This document shows, one piece after another, positions 10,251 to 17,376 of a DNA stretch of 17,376 bases. The notes below the pieces were generated by a model. That model had not been told where the DNA came from. It did no database searches and was given only the letters and a program-made list of their open reading frames with translations. This stretch comes from Phoronis ovalis. Taxonomy: Eukaryota; Phoronida; Phoronidae. A program made the position numbers and the translations under genes. Within the stretch, counting starts at the first letter, position 1; each line of letters opens with the position of its first letter. The stretch spans positions 16,704 through 34,079 of the forward strand of contig JAOXYB010016853.1 in NCBI GenBank assembly GCA_028565635.1. Reading direction: 5' to 3'.

Positions 10251-10310
10251 TTCTTATAAACGACAATACCAAAATTATCGTGATTAGGTTATTATTAAAA
10301 AAAAACGTTC

Positions 10311-17174
<6,864 letters not shown>

Positions 17175-17376
17175 GTGAGCTATATATATGTATCATGCAC
17201 ATATTTTTTTAATTCATTGGCCACATAGGATGCTATGCACTATGAAGTGATATTTCTGCTGAGGGAGGTCCATTAATTGCTCGCGGGGGTCCAGCAACCT
17301 CGCTATCTATGGCGGATTCATAGATATCCAGTGACAAATTCTGACATATTGTGCACAATGCTGAAATAAATCACTG
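17175..17376 (+). other. Intron 11 of the Mesh-like gene (runs out of the window)
   Basis: It starts at gtgagc. It includes an inverted repeat with 8-base arms (TATCTATG at 17304-17311, CATAGATA at 17319-17326) in a less AT-rich patch. No further exon is visible. Confidence 0.75.
17304..17326. repeat. 8-base-arm hairpin
   Basis: TATCTATG and CATAGATA pair perfectly around the 7-base loop gcggatt. Confidence 0.5.

Larger units (their letters stand above)
7045..10310. other. Intergenic region between two divergent genes
   Basis: About 3.3 kb separates the two start codons. It should hold both promoters and possibly non-coding leader exons. The visible structures are a TATATCCGGATATA palindrome (7123-7136), E2F-like and CHR-like motifs near the minus-strand gene, a less AT-rich multi-frame-open patch (about 7740-8016), hairpins at 8062-8089 and 9178-9247, an AAAC microsatellite and a TATA box at 10214. 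No coding gene is convincing. Confidence 0.65.

Overview
The window is AT-rich metazoan nuclear DNA. It holds spliced genes with GT-AG introns, short exons and many microsatellites and AT-rich introns, with no operons or bacterial-type signals. Gene content and texture suit an invertebrate, plausibly a mollusc or other lophotrochozoan, but the sequence alone does not fix the species.

Two genes lie head to head, with about 3.3 kb between their start codons. On the minus strand (7044 to 416, leaving the window at base 1) three coding exons join in phase. They encode at least 370 residues of a charged, Ser/Asn/Lys/Glu-rich, probably disordered protein start. Its third exon ends in GDSINVVIR, which resembles the first strand of a kinesin motor domain and is closest, from memory, to the kinesin-12/KIF15 start. 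The motor itself would lie outside the window, so this identity is a hypothesis.

On the plus strand (10311 to 17174, leaving the window on the right) eleven exons, all joining in phase, encode a signal peptide, a NIDO domain, an Ig-like/E-set (IPT-like) domain, a linker and a complete cysteine-rich AMOP domain. This is the amino-terminal half of a Mesh-type (NIDO, E-set, AMOP, then VWD and Sushi) or mucin-4-type extracellular/adhesion protein. In Drosophila, Mesh is a smooth septate junction membrane protein of gut-type epithelia. The VWD exons should follow just outside the window.

Layout: 1-415 intron; 416-499 minus exon 3; 500-3359 intron; 3360-4178 minus exon 2; 4179-6835 intron; 6836-7044 minus exon 1; 7045-10310 shared intergenic/promoter region with a strong hairpin at 9178-9247; 10311-17174 Mesh-like exons 1-11; 17175-17376 start of its next intron. 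Intron 3 of the Mesh-like gene carries a tandem repeat of about 90 bp. I see no evidence that the two genes work together. No tRNA, rRNA, CRISPR array or intact transposon is visible.
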